64,000 nucleotides of DNA from Candidatus Gastranaerophilales bacterium (GCA_944325175.1 CALUYZ010000003.1:109402-173401), one strand, 5' to 3'. Positions 7,760 through 17,416 are shown, counted from the stretch's first letter. Numbers and translations are program-made. Notes: generated from the letters alone by a model not told the origin.

Positions 7760-10069
7760 TTAAATATTGCTTGTCATTTTCCATATTCCGCAAGGGCAAA
7801 CGCCTGCGCAGATGCCGCAACCGATGCATTTGTTGGGGTCAGAAATATATGCAAAATCTTCACCCATTTCGACTCTTTCAATGGCGCCTTTTGGGCAAGA
7901 ATTCATGCACATTTTGCAATCTCTGCAAACGCCACAGCTTAAACATCTGTCTTTTTCGTCCAAAACATCCATTGCATAAAGGTCAGAACCCTTTAGAGTC
8001 GGGTAATATGCACATTTAACTTCATCTAATGAAATTTTTTCTTTTGTTTTAAATTCTTTTAAATCATTTTTTTCAAATAAATTATCAATATTTATTGCAA
8101 CTTCTCTTCCTTTGCCTATCGCATCGCAAAATAAACCTTGACCCGTGCAATCGCCGATAAAGAAAAGTTTTTTTGAAACTTCGGATTGACTAAATTTATT
8201 TACAAGAGGGAATTTTCTTTCATTCAAATATTTTTCGTCAATAAAATCAAATACCGGCCTATCACCGATTGAAATAATAACAGTGTCTGCTTTTAAAAGA
8301 GTTCCGTCTTTTAGGTGAACACCTTTTTCATCAACACTTTCAGTAAAGCAAGGGTATAAAATTTTAGCACCCAAAGACTTTGCATGTTCAATTTCTTTGT
8401 CAAATGCCAAAGGTTTTTGAATGTCTATTGCAGTAACGTTTTTAGCACCCATTTTATAAGCGCCTATCACAACATCCATTGCAGCGTTGCCGGCACCAAT
8501 AATAACAACGTTATTGCCTACTTTAACTTTTTTGCCTTTGTTTATTTCTTTTAAGAAATCTAAACCTTTAGTTAGCCTTTCTTTTCCATTAATCGGAATA
8601 ACAACAGGATTGTGTGCGCCAATAGCAACTACTACTACATCAAATTCTTTTTGTATTCTTTCAAATTCGTCGTTGTCTATTGTAATGCCAAGATTGAATT
8701 TAATGCCTGAATTTTTAATTATCTCAAGTTCGGCATTTAATGTATCTTGATTCAAGCGGTCAGAAGGAATTACTTGTCTTAATTTGCCGCCTATTTCATT
8801 ATCTTTTTCAAAAACTTCTACATTATATCCTTCTTTTTGCAGTGTCCAAGCGCAAGAAAGCCCTGCAACACCTGCACCAATAATTGCAACCTTTTTATTT
8901 TTATATGGTTCAACCACTTTTATATCAACATTTTCAAACGATTTTATACCAAGTGGTGCAATTTTAATGTGTTCATCTATATATTTTCTGGAACATTCAT
9001 TCATACAAAGGTTTGGGCAAACCTGTCCGCAAACACTTGCCGGAAAAGGAGAATAATCGTAGATTAAATTGAGCGCTTCTTGAAGTTTGCCTTCTCTTAT
9101 TAATTCAATTCTTTTTTGGGTTGGAATAGAAACAGGGCAATTAAATTCACATGGCGGGGTTTTTAGATTGTTTTCCCAACTTGGTGTTCTTAATCTGTTA
9201 TCGCCTGTGTTTATTACATCAATAACTTCTCTGTAGGAGCCAAAAAATTCAGAAAAAATGCCGTCTTTAACCCATTTTTGTTCTCTAAATTCTTTAATTG
9301 AATATGGAACTTGTTTAACTTTTTTATCATAAGGTTTTGCAAGAATTTTTTTCCATTGAGAAAATTCCGTTAATTCTTCATATAAATTTTGCCTGTCAAT
9401 TTCGCCCAAAAACCTCATTAAACCTGATTTTAAGAAGTTTTTATCGCTTTCATCTAATTCGTATATATCAACGTCATTGGTTAAGCCTTTGACATTGCCT
9501 CTAACATAAACAACACCGCCAACCATACCGCAGCAGCTTCTATCAGATAAAACCGATTCCATATTCTCGCAGCCATAGCCGCAAACAATAGCACGCCCGC
9601 CGCCCATAAATTCAAAAGAAAATGAGCCTGTGTTTTTTAACACCCAAAATTCAGGTTCTTCAAATTTTGGGTCATGTTTCATTAAAGCGCCCGAGCGAGT
9701 TCCCACTCTTCCTGCTACATAAATCTTGCCTGAAGCTTGACAATGCGCTGCGGTATCACCGGCGTCACCCAAAACGGTAATTTCAGCGCCTGAATTCAAC
9801 CAACCGATATCAGCCGGAGCTGAACCTTTTACTATAATTTTTGTACCTGCCATGCCCATAGAACCCACTCTTTGACCGGGGTTTGTAATGTGGAATATCA
9901 AAGGTTTGCCGTCTTTTGACCACAAAGGCCCGCCTATATCATGCTGACCTGAGGCTAAAATTTTAAATTCGTTAAAACCCATCTCGATTTTTTCATAAAT
10001 TATATCGAGAAGTTCTTTTGTTGAAAGTCTTTTGTTATCTTGCAGAGTATCAATTATAGTAGTGTTCAT
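7760..10069 (-). CDS. Glutamate synthase: GXGXG domain fused to GltD-like oxidoreductase and ferredoxin domain
   Basis: 769 aa. Residues ~30-230 form the GXGXG domain normally found at the C-terminus of GltB. A GltD-like module follows: Cys-rich N-terminal region (CPVSIPTQ.., CGQVCPNLCMNEC, ~310-365) for a 4Fe-4S cluster, FAD site VAIIGAGVAGLSCAW (~393), and NAD(P) site VVIIGAGNAAMDVVIG (~518). The C-terminus adds two 4Fe-4S motifs (CLSCGVCRDCKMCMNSCP and CIGCGICAGVCPCG). It should pass electrons from NAD(P)H or ferredoxin to the FMN synthase subunit encoded just upstream (15-bp gap). It is the last gene of a three-gene operon. Confidence 0.88.
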   Translation of the reverse strand: MNTTIIDTLQDNKRLSTKELLDIIYEKIEMGFNEFKILASGQHDIGGPLWSKDGKPLIFHITNPGQRVGSMGMAGTKIIVKGSAPADIGWLNSGAEITVLGDAGDTAAHCQASGKIYVAGRVGTRSGALMKHDPKFEEPEFWVLKNTGSFSFEFMGGGRAIVCGYGCENMESVLSDRSCCGMVGGVVYVRGNVKGLTNDVDIYELDESDKNFLKSGLMRFLGEIDRQNLYEELTEFSQWKKILAKPYDKKVKQVPYSIKEFREQKWVKDGIFSEFFGSYREVIDVINTGDNRLRTPSWENNLKTPPCEFNCPVSIPTQKRIELIREGKLQEALNLIYDYSPFPASVCGQVCPNLCMNECSRKYIDEHIKIAPLGIKSFENVDIKVVEPYKNKKVAIIGAGVAGLSCAWTLQKEGYNVEVFEKDNEIGGKLRQVIPSDRLNQDTLNAELEIIKNSGIKFNLGITIDNDEFERIQKEFDVVVVAIGAHNPVVIPINGKERLTKGLDFLKEINKGKKVKVGNNVVIIGAGNAAMDVVIGAYKMGAKNVTAIDIQKPLAFDKEIEHAKSLGAKILYPCFTESVDEKGVHLKDGTLLKADTVIISIGDRPVFDFIDEKYLNERKFPLVNKFSQSEVSKKLFFIGDCTGQGLFCDAIGKGREVAINIDNLFEKNDLKEFKTKEKISLDEVKCAYYPTLKGSDLYAMDVLDEKDRCLSCGVCRDCKMCMNSCPKGAIERVEMGEDFAYISDPNKCIGCGICAGVCPCGIWKMTSNI

Positions 10070-10084
10070 AATTTCCTTTTATTT

Positions 10085-11728
10085 TTAGCAAACATGCTGT
10101 ATGCCTAATCTTTCGGCAACATTTTTATCAACTGTAACAAGGGCGTCAGATCGACCAACAGGCAATGTTGAATTGCCAATGGGCGCCATAAGTTTTTTAA
10201 GTTCTGTATCTGTTGCAAGAAAATAATTAACAATATTTTGTGCAACTTTATCTATATCAAGTCTTTTCATTAGAATTGGATTTTGGGTTGTTAGTCCTGC
10301 TGGACAAAGACCTGTGTTGCAAGCGTTGCATCTGCCGTAATCGTCACCTAAACAGCCTGCAATTTGAAGCATTAATCGCCCTGTAAATACGCCGTTTGCG
10401 CCTAAACAAATCATCTTAAAGGCATCTGCCGCTAAGGTTCCTTTCATGCCTAAACCGCCTGCAGCCCAAAGCGGAATTTGACCTTGTTTTCCTTGATGCA
10501 CTGCAGCATTGTAGCAATCTCTAAGCCTTGAAACAATCGGGTGCCCTGTATGGTCTAATGACGTTTCATGAGCAGCGCCCGTGCCGCCTGCAATACCGTC
10601 TAAGAAAAAGCCGCCGACAATGTCGTATGGGTCTCTTAATAAATTGTTGTAAACAGAAACAGATGTAACCGATGCAGCCACTTTAATTGCAACCGGTACT
10701 TTAAATTTGAAAGCTGAATTCATTGACAAAAACATCTTTTGAACGCTTTCTTCGATTGAATAAAGCCCTTGGTGGTTAGGTGGCGATAGTAAATCTGATT
10801 TTGGAACACCCCTTATTTCTTGAATATGTTTTGCAACTTTTTTAGCCAATAATAAACCGCCATCTCCGGGTTTTGCGCCTTGACCTATTTTGATTAGTAT
10901 TCCTGCGGGGTCTTCTGTCATATATGGCATTGAATTTATGATTCTATTCCAGCCAAAATGACCTGATGCAATCTGCAAAATCATATATTTTAAATATTTT
11001 GACCTTAACAGTTTTTCAGGCACACCGCCTTCGCCTGAGCACATTCTGATTGGAATGTTATAGACCTCATTAAGGTATGCAACAGCTATTGCAATAGCTT
11101 CCCAAAGCCTTGGAGATAAAGCCCCTATTGACATATCTCCGATTATGATAGGGTAAATCCATCTTGTTGTGGGAATTTTTTTGGTCAATGAAAGATTTCC
11201 CATCGGGTCAATTTCAAAAGGAAGATTTTCAGGCGGCATTACTCTTCCAAAAGGCGCTAAAAGTTCAAATGTGTGGCGCATAGCATCCAGAGAAGGGTCT
11301 GTCATTTGAGAAATTCTGCCCACTTTAATTTTATCTAAGGTCCTTCCTTCTGTGTGCAAATTGGTTCTTCCGCCTCTTTTGGGTGATTCTGCGTTTAGCG
11401 CTCTATATTTAACATTCATCCTGTTTCTTTCGTTATAAACAGGCTTAATTGCTTCATTACCGCAAACTTTAGCGCACATTCCGCAGCCGACACAATTTTT
11501 AGATTTTGTAACAACTTGTTTTATGACAGGAACCGTTGTTTCTGATACTTCAGGGTTTGGTGTGCAGCCATTTGAGATAACTTTTTTTCTCTTTTGAACG
11601 TCAGCTTTTATTGCACCGAAAGTGCAAGCGGCAATACATTTACCGCAAAGTGTGCATTTGCTTGAATCATGCTCAATCTGCCAAGTTAAATCTTCTTTGT
11701 TTATTCCTGATATATCTACTGTGCCCAT
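10085..11728 (-). CDS. gltB: Glutamate synthase FMN-binding catalytic subunit with N-terminal ferredoxin domain
   Basis: 547 aa, equal to the central/FMN part of GltB rather than the full ~1500-aa enzyme. Two 4Fe-4S motifs are at the N-terminus (CTLCGKCIAACTFGA ~25, CVGCGMCAKVCGNEA ~78). The FMN TIM barrel shows GEGGVPEKLLRSKYLKY, KIGQGAKPGDGG, LLSPPNHQGLYSIE and the GIAGGTGAAHETSLDHTG region. A Cys-rich segment (CLGDDYGRCNACNTGLCPAG) matches the 3Fe-4S site of GltB. It converts 2-oxoglutarate plus ammonia from the amidotransferase subunit to glutamate. Its start overlaps the upstream amidotransferase gene by 13 bp, implying coupled translation. Confidence 0.92.
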   Translation of the reverse strand: MGTVDISGINKEDLTWQIEHDSSKCTLCGKCIAACTFGAIKADVQKRKKVISNGCTPNPEVSETTVPVIKQVVTKSKNCVGCGMCAKVCGNEAIKPVYNERNRMNVKYRALNAESPKRGGRTNLHTEGRTLDKIKVGRISQMTDPSLDAMRHTFELLAPFGRVMPPENLPFEIDPMGNLSLTKKIPTTRWIYPIIIGDMSIGALSPRLWEAIAIAVAYLNEVYNIPIRMCSGEGGVPEKLLRSKYLKYMILQIASGHFGWNRIINSMPYMTEDPAGILIKIGQGAKPGDGGLLLAKKVAKHIQEIRGVPKSDLLSPPNHQGLYSIEESVQKMFLSMNSAFKFKVPVAIKVAASVTSVSVYNNLLRDPYDIVGGFFLDGIAGGTGAAHETSLDHTGHPIVSRLRDCYNAAVHQGKQGQIPLWAAGGLGMKGTLAADAFKMICLGANGVFTGRLMLQIAGCLGDDYGRCNACNTGLCPAGLTTQNPILMKRLDIDKVAQNIVNYFLATDTELKKLMAPIGNSTLPVGRSDALVTVDKNVAERLGIQHVC

Positions 11729-12825
11729 CTTTGTACCTTTAAATCATTTCCGATAACAACCATTTCTCTTTCATTTGGATATATATCGGATTCAAAATTT
11801 CTTTTTGGTAAAACTTCATTTATGCCTGTAACTTCACTTGTTATTGCAATGGTTTTATCATCAGAGCCTATTACAACAGGGCGCAATTTCTTTGAATCGC
11901 AAGTTACAAACAAAGTGCCATCAGGCAAAACGCCTATGATTGTGTTTGGTCCGTTTATTTCTAAATGCGCCAGTGATGCTTTTATTCTTAAAAGAACCTC
12001 GCTATCTTCTCTTTTTTGCATTTCATCGAATTCAAGAGGAGTTATAACGTGTTTGTAATATTTAAGCGGCCATTTTAAAATTTTATTCACATAGTGAAGG
12101 GTGTATAAAAAGCATTGCGAATCTGATTCAAAACCAATGTAGCCTTTATGCAAGCTTTTTTGGAAATTTTTATTTTTTTCATAAAATGTATTTTCGCCGT
12201 TTGCTAAAACCGTATAACCTTGTAAAAAGAAAGGGTGTGCAGCGTATCTTACAATGTCATAGTTTGTGTTTTGACGGCATTGAACGGTAATAATTTTTGA
12301 AACAAAATCATTGTTTGGTGTGTGAAGATTAAAATATGTCCCTATATCTTTTGGGTTGCCTATTTCTTTTAACATTAAAACATCAGGCCAGAAAGAATAT
12401 ATATAGCCTTCATCTTTTTCTTCAAGCGCCATTCTTAATTGAAGCCTTGTGTCAAGCAATAATTGTTCTTTTTCTTCCTTTGTTGCATATTTGTATAATT
12501 TTGGGTAGTTAAAAACTCCAAAAATATAGTTTGGCATAGGCGAAATTTGCAAGTTTTTTGCACTTTTGTTGATGTCAGGCGTCCATTGCAAAATTCTTGT
12601 AAAACCGATTGAATGAAGAATATCTTCTGCAATTCTAACGCCTTTATCGGTGCATGCCATAGATAATAAAGGTAAATCCTTATAAGGTTCAAAAATTCCC
12701 CCTAAATCTTGCATAACAAACGCAAAACCTGAATTGTCATGACCTTTTTGCTGTGAGCGCATAAGTTCTAAGGTTTTAGAAGGATGAAAATATTCACTTG
12801 ATTTAATTGCCCCAATACGGCACAT
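11716..12825 (-). CDS. Class II glutamine amidotransferase subunit of glutamate synthase
   Basis: 369 aa. The protein begins Met-Cys-Arg-Ile-Gly: after Met removal the Cys is the N-terminal nucleophile of class II (Ntn) amidotransferases. KGHDNSGFAF near residue 29 and the YTVLANGENTFYEKN segment near 205 fit the family. In ordinary GltB this domain is fused N-terminally; here it is a separate gene placed first in the operon, as in archaeal and some anaerobe enzymes. It supplies ammonia from glutamine to the FMN subunit encoded next. AAGAGG lies upstream of the ATG at a rather long distance. Confidence 0.88.
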   Translation of the reverse strand: MCRIGAIKSSEYFHPSKTLELMRSQQKGHDNSGFAFVMQDLGGIFEPYKDLPLLSMACTDKGVRIAEDILHSIGFTRILQWTPDINKSAKNLQISPMPNYIFGVFNYPKLYKYATKEEKEQLLLDTRLQLRMALEEKDEGYIYSFWPDVLMLKEIGNPKDIGTYFNLHTPNNDFVSKIITVQCRQNTNYDIVRYAAHPFFLQGYTVLANGENTFYEKNKNFQKSLHKGYIGFESDSQCFLYTLHYVNKILKWPLKYYKHVITPLEFDEMQKREDSEVLLRIKASLAHLEINGPNTIIGVLPDGTLFVTCDSKKLRPVVIGSDDKTIAITSEVTGINEVLPKRNFESDIYPNEREMVVIGNDLKVQRWAQ

Positions 12826-12916
12826 AGGTTGTTCTTGCCTCTTAATCCAATAGTAGGTGATATAATTTTAATGTAACCGCTCAGCTTTTTGGTGTCAAGA
12901 AACTTTAGAAAAATTT

Positions 12917-13552
12917 TTACTTTTTTACAAAAACAGGTGCTGTTTGGATGTAATTTGGTTTTAAATTTATTGAATCAAATGCCAGATTATTCTCAATTTT
13001 TTCTTTTGTAATTTCTATTTCAATTTCACCTATATTAAGATTTTCATCTTCATATTTAATAAGCTTATTTTTATAGCTGTCAAATTTTTCATTATTAAAA
13101 AGTTGTTTATCTGATATAAAATTGTCGCCTTTTTCTAAAATTTCAAATGCCTTATCGTATGGAATCAGTTCCATATTAATGCCGTCTTTAGAATAAAAAA
13201 CAGAACCTCTTCTTGCATCAAGCATGATAGATTTATTGTTCATTGCTCTTGATAATACCTCAGAGGTTGTATATGAAACAGTTTTTATTTTAAGCTGATC
13301 TGATATAACTTTTACAACGGTTAAGCCCACCCTTATTCCGGTAAAGCTTCCAACTCCTGTATTTGTGCCGATAAAATTAATTTCATTGATATTGACATTA
13401 TTTTTATTTAGTAAATCTTTCAAAACTTTAATTAAATAAGCGCTGTGGTAGTTTTTTTCATCGCTTTTAATTTCTGTGGTAATTCTTTTGCCGTCTAAAA
13501 AAAGCCCGATATAGCTTTTATCTAAAGCAGTATCAACTGTTAAAAATTTCAA
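12917..13552 (-). CDS. tsaB: tRNA threonylcarbamoyladenosine biosynthesis protein TsaB
   Basis: 211 aa, typical length. TsaB is an inactive Kae1/TsaD-like ASKHA protein that scaffolds the TsaD-TsaB-TsaE complex for t6A37 of ANN-decoding tRNAs. The N-terminus FLTVDTALDKSYIGLF and the signature GTNTGVGSFTGIRVGLT (~62-78) are diagnostic, as is DARRGSVFYS (~117). The start overlaps the tsaE stop by 4 bp, so the two are translationally coupled. It is the last gene of a two-gene operon. Confidence 0.95.
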   Translation of the reverse strand: MKFLTVDTALDKSYIGLFLDGKRITTEIKSDEKNYHSAYLIKVLKDLLNKNNVNINEINFIGTNTGVGSFTGIRVGLTVVKVISDQLKIKTVSYTTSEVLSRAMNNKSIMLDARRGSVFYSKDGINMELIPYDKAFEILEKGDNFISDKQLFNNEKFDSYKNKLIKYEDENLNIGEIEIEITKEKIENNLAFDSINLKPNYIQTAPVFVKK

Positions 13553-14046
13553 TTTTTGTTCCTTTTTTTATTAAATTCTTCAATGGTTTTTATAACAACT
13601 TTTTTATAATATTCGTTTGTTCCAATAAATGTGAAAATTCTTTCTGTTGAATAATTTTCAATGTCATATTTTATATTTATCTCAATTTTATCAACAGGAA
13701 GCTCGTCTTTTCCAAAATTTGCCCATTCGACAAGGGTTAAAATTTTATCTTCACTGTAGGCTAAAAGCTCATCTTTAATGCTGTTTATGCCGGTTTCTTC
13801 CAAACGATATAAATCAAAATGATAAATCGGAAAAAATTTTGTTTTGTATTCATTTAAAATTACAAAGCTTGGGCTTGTAACATCTTCAACAACGCCTAAA
13901 CTTTTTAATAAAAACCTTGTAAATGCGGTTTTGCCGGCACCTATGTCTCCAAATAAGGAAACAAAAGCCCCTTTTTCTTTAATATTTTCACCAAAACATT
14001 CTGCTAAAAGTTTTGTTTCATCCTGATTTTTTATTTTTACTTCCAT
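13549..14046 (-). CDS. tsaE: tRNA threonylcarbamoyladenosine biosynthesis ATPase TsaE
   Basis: 165 aa. P-loop LFGDIGAGKTAFTRFLLKSL (~31-50), TSPSFVILNEY (~58) and HFDLYRLEE (~76) are characteristic, as is LVEWANFG (~105). TsaE hydrolyses ATP to recycle the TsaB-TsaD complex. The ATG sits 6 nt downstream of TAAAAT (complement of 14053-14058) without a Shine-Dalgarno, so the mRNA is probably leaderless. The gene pairs with tsaB by a 4-bp overlap. Confidence 0.95.
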   Translation of the reverse strand: MEVKIKNQDETKLLAECFGENIKEKGAFVSLFGDIGAGKTAFTRFLLKSLGVVEDVTSPSFVILNEYKTKFFPIYHFDLYRLEETGINSIKDELLAYSEDKILTLVEWANFGKDELPVDKIEINIKYDIENYSTERIFTFIGTNEYYKKVVIKTIEEFNKKRNKN

Positions 14047-14139
14047 AAAATAATTTTAACATAAATACATAAAAGCTAAAGGAATATTCATTTTGTACCG
14101 AAAAATAAGTTGGATGACAATTTATGGAAGGTTAAAAAA

Positions 14140-14304
14140 ATGGAAAATCTAAACTTAGACTTCGACCCTGAACTATCTGAATACAACCCTTTATTTAAGG
14201 AAGTTGCAAATCTGAAAAATAGAGCATGCGGAAAAGAAGATGTAAACTTTATTTCAAATTTAATTGAAAAATTAACTAAGCCGATTATCGTTCAAATTGA
14301 CTAA
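14140..14304 (+). CDS. Small acidic protein of unknown function
   Basis: 54 aa beginning MENLNLDFDPELSEYNPLFK and ending KPIIVQID. The ATG at 14140 is preferred over the TTG at 14110 because GGAAGG lies 7-12 nt upstream of it. It has no membrane segment and no recognised family. It lies between tsaE (divergent) and tatD (same strand, 48 bp on), which has its own -10 box. The good ribosome site and normal codon use argue that it is real. Confidence 0.5.
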   Translation: MENLNLDFDPELSEYNPLFKEVANLKNRACGKEDVNFISNLIEKLTKPIIVQID

Positions 14305-14352
14305 AAGTTAATAAATTTAACAAAAAGAATGTTTATCTGATAAAATTTTCTT

Positions 14353-15102
14353 ATGATAGATACACATTCTCACATAATGATGTTAAAAAACCCTGATGAA
14401 GCAATTAAGAAATCTCTTATTGCGGGGGTTGAAAAAATTATAGTACCAACATCTTCACCGGATGAATTTAAAGATGTAGCCGACCTTTGCACCAAATATG
14501 ACGAAATATATGGTGCTGTTGGCGTGCATCCAGAAGAAGTTTTAAAATTTAGTGAAGTTACACCAAAAGAAATTTATAAAGTTGCAAAAGATAATAAAAA
14601 AATTGTTGCAATAGGTGAAATCGGGCTTGATTACTATTGGGATAAAACCCAAAAAGAAGAACAGAAAAAAATTTTCAGAACACAAATTGAAATAGCTTTA
14701 AGCCTTAATTTGCCAATAATTGTTCATTCAAGAGAAGCACATTCAGATACATTTGATATTTTAAAAGAAACCGGAATAAAAAAGGTTATAATGCATTGTT
14801 TTTCAGGTTCGCTTGAGTTTGCCAATTCTTGCATTAAAGAAGGTTGGCTTCTTGGTGTTGGCGGTGTTGTAACTTTTAAAAATTCAAGAAAATTAAAAGA
14901 AGTTGTGAAAAATATTCCTCTTGAAAGTATTGTTTTAGAAACAGATGCCCCCTATATGGCGCCTCACCCTATGAGAGGCATGGAAAATACCCCTGAATAT
15001 TTGCCTTTTATTGCAAAAGAAATTGCATTTTTGAAGGATACATCAACAGAGCATGTGGATAAAATTACAACTAAAACCGCAAAAGAATTTTTTAATATTT
15101 AA
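14353..15102 (+). CDS. tatD: TatD family metal-dependent hydrolase (DNase)
   Basis: 249 aa, typical. The metal-site motifs of the TatD TIM-barrel are in order: IDTHSHIM (2-9), GEIGLDYYWD (~93), PIIVHSREAH (~120), HCFSGSLEFA (~148) and ETDAPYMAPHP (~196). Family members are 3'-5' exonucleases or D-aminoacyl-tRNA deacylase-like enzymes. The ATG lies 6 nt after TAAAAT (14341-14346) with no ribosome site, consistent with a leaderless mRNA. The next gene follows after 18 bp. Confidence 0.93.
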   Translation: MIDTHSHIMMLKNPDEAIKKSLIAGVEKIIVPTSSPDEFKDVADLCTKYDEIYGAVGVHPEEVLKFSEVTPKEIYKVAKDNKKIVAIGEIGLDYYWDKTQKEEQKKIFRTQIEIALSLNLPIIVHSREAHSDTFDILKETGIKKVIMHCFSGSLEFANSCIKEGWLLGVGGVVTFKNSRKLKEVVKNIPLESIVLETDAPYMAPHPMRGMENTPEYLPFIAKEIAFLKDTSTEHVDKITTKTAKEFFNI

Positions 15103-15120
15103 CAATAAGGAATTAAAAAT

Positions 15121-15381
15121 ATGACTCAACAACAATTTAATAATCAGCAATTAAAACAAAAAACAGCATTTATAGTGTTTGTAAAAGGCTCTATTGCTCC
15201 TGTTGTTTTATACTTAAATGACCCGATTAAGGTTTATGAAAATGTTCAAAGTTTGATTAGAAATCCGCAAGCGCCAAGAGTATTTGAGATTGAGGCAAAC
15301 GGACCTGTTAAGAAAGTTACCTTTGTTACAAGTGAAATAACAGGCTGTGCCTTGCAAGATGAAATGTATATTCAAAAATGA
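15121..15381 (+). CDS. Small conserved-looking protein, coupled to tlyA
   Basis: 86 aa with a Gln/Asn-rich start (MTQQQFNNQQLKQK) and then a compact alpha/beta-looking body. No family recognised. AAGGA precedes the ATG. The last codons overlap the tlyA start by 4 bp (ATGA), so the two are probably translated together. Its position in a tatD-tlyA operon suggests a housekeeping role, but no function can be assigned. Confidence 0.65.
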   Translation: MTQQQFNNQQLKQKTAFIVFVKGSIAPVVLYLNDPIKVYENVQSLIRNPQAPRVFEIEANGPVKKVTFVTSEITGCALQDEMYIQK

Positions 15382-16160
15382 AAAAAAGACTCGATTTAAT
15401 ACTTTTTGAAAAAGGATATTTTGAAACAAAAAATGCGGCTTGCGCTGCTATTTTGGCTGGAAATGTTAAGATAGGCGAAAAAATTGTCGATAAAGCAGGG
15501 GAACAATTTGACCCTGACAAGCTTTTCAGTCCTGATTCAAAAGAAAAAATAGAAATAAAAGTTATGCCATACGTTTCTCGTGGCGGTTTAAAACTTGAAG
15601 GAGCCATAAAGGCTTTTAATATAAATTTAAAAGATAGAATTTGTATTGATATGGGTGCTTCCACAGGCGGTTTTACCGATTGTATGTTACAGTTTGGCGC
15701 TAAAAAAGTTTGGGCGATTGATGTTGGGTATAACCAGTTAGCTTGGAAATTAAGAGAAGATAAAAGGGTTATTTCAAAAGAAAAAACAAATGTAAGAAAT
15801 TGTACTTTTTTTGATATTTTTGGGTGCGAAACATTGCCTGAAGATGAAATGCCTAATTTTTTAAGCATGGATTTATCTTTTATTTCAATTAAAAAAGTTT
15901 TAGATAATATAGTTAACTTTGTAAGTTCTAATGCTGAATTTGTTTTTTTGATAAAGCCTCAATTTGAAGCAAAGAGAGAGGAAATTCAAAAAGGCGGGGT
16001 TGTAAGAGATGAAAAGATTCATGAAACAATAATAAAAGATATTAAAGAGTATGCGAAAAATTTAGGGCTTGATTTTTGTGGATTAATAAAATCGCCCATT
16101 CAAGGCGCAAAACACGGAAATGTTGAATATTTAATTCATTTTAAAAGGGGAGAAATATAA
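15378..16160 (+). CDS. tlyA: TlyA family rRNA 2'-O-methyltransferase
   Basis: 260 aa. An N-terminal S4 RNA-binding domain (RLDLILFEKGYFETKNAACA, 3-22) is followed by the linker YVSRGGLKLEGAI (~68) and an FtsJ-type SAM domain with DMGASTGGFTDCML (~90) and AIDVGYNQLAWKLR (~113). TlyA methylates ribose 2'-OH groups of 16S/23S rRNA cytidines; some homologues are called hemolysins. Translation is likely coupled to the preceding small gene through the ATGA overlap. Confidence 0.93.
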   Translation: MKKRLDLILFEKGYFETKNAACAAILAGNVKIGEKIVDKAGEQFDPDKLFSPDSKEKIEIKVMPYVSRGGLKLEGAIKAFNINLKDRICIDMGASTGGFTDCMLQFGAKKVWAIDVGYNQLAWKLREDKRVISKEKTNVRNCTFFDIFGCETLPEDEMPNFLSMDLSFISIKKVLDNIVNFVSSNAEFVFLIKPQFEAKREEIQKGGVVRDEKIHETIIKDIKEYAKNLGLDFCGLIKSPIQGAKHGNVEYLIHFKRGEI

Positions 16161-16165
16161 AATAT

Positions 16166-17416
16166 ATGCCTTTAATCATTGAAACGACAGAGCTTATAAG
16201 TAAGACCATGGACAGCTTAATTGATTTTATCGTGAGAGATGAAAAATTAAGCAAAGAATTTGAAAATTATTTAATTAAAAATAAAATTGAAATTCAAAAA
16301 GAAGCAGAATTGAATAATGTTTTAATCGATTATATTTTAGAAGGCAAGATTGAATCAGGTATAAGGGTTTTGGATTATTTTTCAAAAAAGAATCCAAACT
16401 GCGATAAAAAAACCGTTGAAGCCCTTAAAAATAGCTACGTTTCAGTTTTTAGAATAGAAAAAATATCTAAAAATTTCTTTGATGTGTATAATTTAGCGCA
16501 AGAAAAAAATTTCACACTGGTTCCTTTGGTTAAAACCACATCTTTAAGGGGAATTGGTTTATATGATTATATCAAAGCAAGGGTTTTTGAGCTTGATTCT
16601 AATTTTTACGTGCTTGAAATTTTTGATGTAATAAGCCAGTATAAGGAATATTTTGCAAATCTTGAAACTGTAAAGTGTATAATTAAAAATCCCAAAATTG
16701 CCGTATTAAACAATAAAGACAAGCTTTTTGAAATAAAGCAGTCTAATTTAAGTTTTCATTCGTCCTTTATCGAATGTTTCGGTAAAAATGAAATTATTGT
16801 TTCAAATAAGCAATTAGATACGATATTAAATAATTTCTATCTTTACCACACGGGTTCTTCCAGCCAAAAGGTTGAATTTGAACCTTATTTAGGAAATTTT
16901 GATTTTTTTACGGTGGAAGAATTTCAAAACGAAAACTTTATGCAAAATGCGCTTTTAGGCTTTTCAAGTACCGAGAAAGAATACGACATAGGGCTTTTTT
17001 CGGATTCTTCTTTGGGGCTTTTTGTAATACCGTTTTTGGGCACTTTTAATAACATTTTAAAAACAGGTGATGCCACTAATATGGAAGATTGTATAAAATA
17101 TTTTTTAAAAGATGATAAAATTCCGCCTTCTTTGTTAATTAAAAAAGAGGAAGAATTTAATAATCTGGTTCAAATTACAAATAAGGTTACAAATTCTGAA
17201 TTTGATAATATTGATGAAATCATTGGCTTTTTTAAAGAAGATTATGATGACAATTTAAGATTTTCTTCCGTTTCGATTTTGTATAATTCTAAAGCTTTTT
17301 CAAAAATTTTAAACAACAAAGAAGAAGATGAAGATAAATTTGCAAACGTCGGCAGAAACGACCTTTGCCCCTGCGGAAGCGGTAAAAAATATAAAAAATG
17401 CTGTATGGTAAGATGA
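16166..17416 (+). CDS. Uncharacterised protein with C-terminal SEC-C zinc motif
   Basis: 416 aa. Only the last ~22 residues are recognisable: VGRNDLCPCGSGKKYKKCC is a SEC-C motif, the zinc-binding tail of SecA and many accessory proteins. The first ~390 residues are soluble and acidic, match no family I know and show no signal peptide. GGGGAG provides a ribosome site. Five bp separate it from tlyA and ten from the next gene, so it is mid-operon. SEC-C modules often mediate binding to ribosomes or SecB, but no role can be assigned here. Confidence 0.75.
   Translation: MPLIIETTELISKTMDSLIDFIVRDEKLSKEFENYLIKNKIEIQKEAELNNVLIDYILEGKIESGIRVLDYFSKKNPNCDKKTVEALKNSYVSVFRIEKISKNFFDVYNLAQEKNFTLVPLVKTTSLRGIGLYDYIKARVFELDSNFYVLEIFDVISQYKEYFANLETVKCIIKNPKIAVLNNKDKLFEIKQSNLSFHSSFIECFGKNEIIVSNKQLDTILNNFYLYHTGSSSQKVEFEPYLGNFDFFTVEEFQNENFMQNALLGFSSTEKEYDIGLFSDSSLGLFVIPFLGTFNNILKTGDATNMEDCIKYFLKDDKIPPSLLIKKEEEFNNLVQITNKVTNSEFDNIDEIIGFFKEDYDDNLRFSSVSILYNSKAFSKILNNKEEDEDKFANVGRNDLCPCGSGKKYKKCCMVR

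Noticed and set aside
7771..9067. Plus-strand open frames opposite the glutamate synthase fusion gene
   Set aside because: They lie wholly antisense to a well-supported gene with family motifs, and have no ribosome sites or coherent composition.
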